A stretch of DNA of 43,173 nucleotides, from the NCBI GenBank assembly GCA_903863035.1, contig CAIPAT010000458.1:1-43173 (forward strand), in the 5' to 3' direction. The notes below the pieces were generated by a model, which did no database searches, was not told the DNA's origin, and was given only the letters and a program-made list of their open reading frames with translations. Below, piece after piece: positions 43,038 through 43,173 of this stretch; position 1 is the first letter of the stretch; the number at the start of each line of letters is the position of its first letter. The stretch is from an uncultured Lentisphaeria bacterium (GTDB lineage Bacteria; Verrucomicrobiota; Lentisphaeria; Victivallales; Victivallaceae). The translations under genes and the position numbers were made by a program.

Positions 43038-43121
43038 TATGCAAAGTTGGATATTATGTAAAGTTGCGGCATTTCAGCATGCCGTTCAAGCAGAACCGGC
43101 GCTAGTAGAGCTTTACATAAT
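43038..43121. mobile_element. Possible insertion-sequence end with TTATGTAAAG repeats
   Basis: Two direct near-copies (TTATGCAAAGTTG at 43038-43050 and TTATGTAAAGTTG at 43054-43066) and an inverted copy (11-bp ATTATGTAAAG at 43053-43063 against CTTTACATAAT at 43111-43121) lie beside the broken URO-D gene. Multiple short terminal repeats are usual for certain transposons. The element would continue past the window; its transposase is not seen. Confidence 0.45.
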
Positions 43122-43173
43122 TTTTCTGTTTTGGCAAGTAAAGACAGAAAACCAGGTTACAATGTTAGTTACG

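Overview
The window looks like a chromosome fragment from a carbohydrate-degrading bacterium of the Lentisphaerota / Victivallales type (Planctomycetota-Verrucomicrobiota-Chlamydiota superphylum). This is inferred from gene content: a pseudopilin with an FTLIEL leader and an H-X9-DG C-terminal motif, several uroporphyrinogen-decarboxylase-like (URO-D/MtaA-type) proteins beside glycoside hydrolases, Gfo/Idh/MocA and xylose-isomerase-like enzymes, and a DUF6067/CBM9-like giant hydrolase. No rRNA, tRNA or CRISPR array was seen.

Layout. (1) 1-13976, plus strand: the 3' end of a probable group II intron runs into a pseudopilin gene. Then come an exported LamG protein, an exported 1117-aa CBM9/GH-like protein, an exported unknown, a GH20-like hydrolase, a URO-D-like protein, a Gfo/Idh oxidoreductase, a second URO-D-like protein, a GH4 glycosidase and a sugar isomerase/epimerase. 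This is a glycan utilisation locus. (2) 14430-17668, minus: two overlapping SPFH/band-7 membrane proteins, each with vault-like ~57-residue tandem repeats before the SPFH domain. (3) 17771-20759: an AraC regulator divergent from an ADP-ribosylglycohydrolase-family gene, then a small unknown gene behind a large inverted repeat. (4) 26224 down to 20767, minus: a five-gene operon of KDPG-type aldolase, SDR, fumarate-reductase-like flavoprotein, XRE-cupin regulator and Old Yellow Enzyme. (5) 26572-30335: a 58-aa basic protein with its own terminator, a DUF6786-like protein, a GNAT acetyltransferase and an AraC regulator. (6) 30439-34204, plus: GH4 alpha-galactosidase-like, araD and araA. (7) 34820-36046, minus: a DUF4143 ATPase bracketed by direct repeats. 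(8) 43028 down to 36314, minus: a truncated URO-D, YhcH, two URO-Ds, an HpcH/HpaI aldolase, an intracellular GH29 fucosidase and a 2-hydroxyacid dehydrogenase. Several of these genes overlap by 4-20 nt.

The exported proteins of region 1 probably bind and cut a glycan outside the cytoplasm. The leaderless GH20, GH4 and GH29 enzymes would act on imported oligosaccharides, and the isomerases, epimerase and aldolases would take the freed sugars (L-arabinose, probably fucose-type deoxysugars and sugar acids) into central metabolism. No transporter is encoded in the window.

The non-coding sequence is unusually structured. It holds a three-copy MITE-like family with matching terminal inverted repeats and TAA/TTA flanks, many period-7 tandem arrays (including sixteen telomere-like TTATGGG units), short GC palindromes, a ~175-bp inverted repeat, and what looks like an insertion-sequence end where the last URO-D gene loses its N-terminus.
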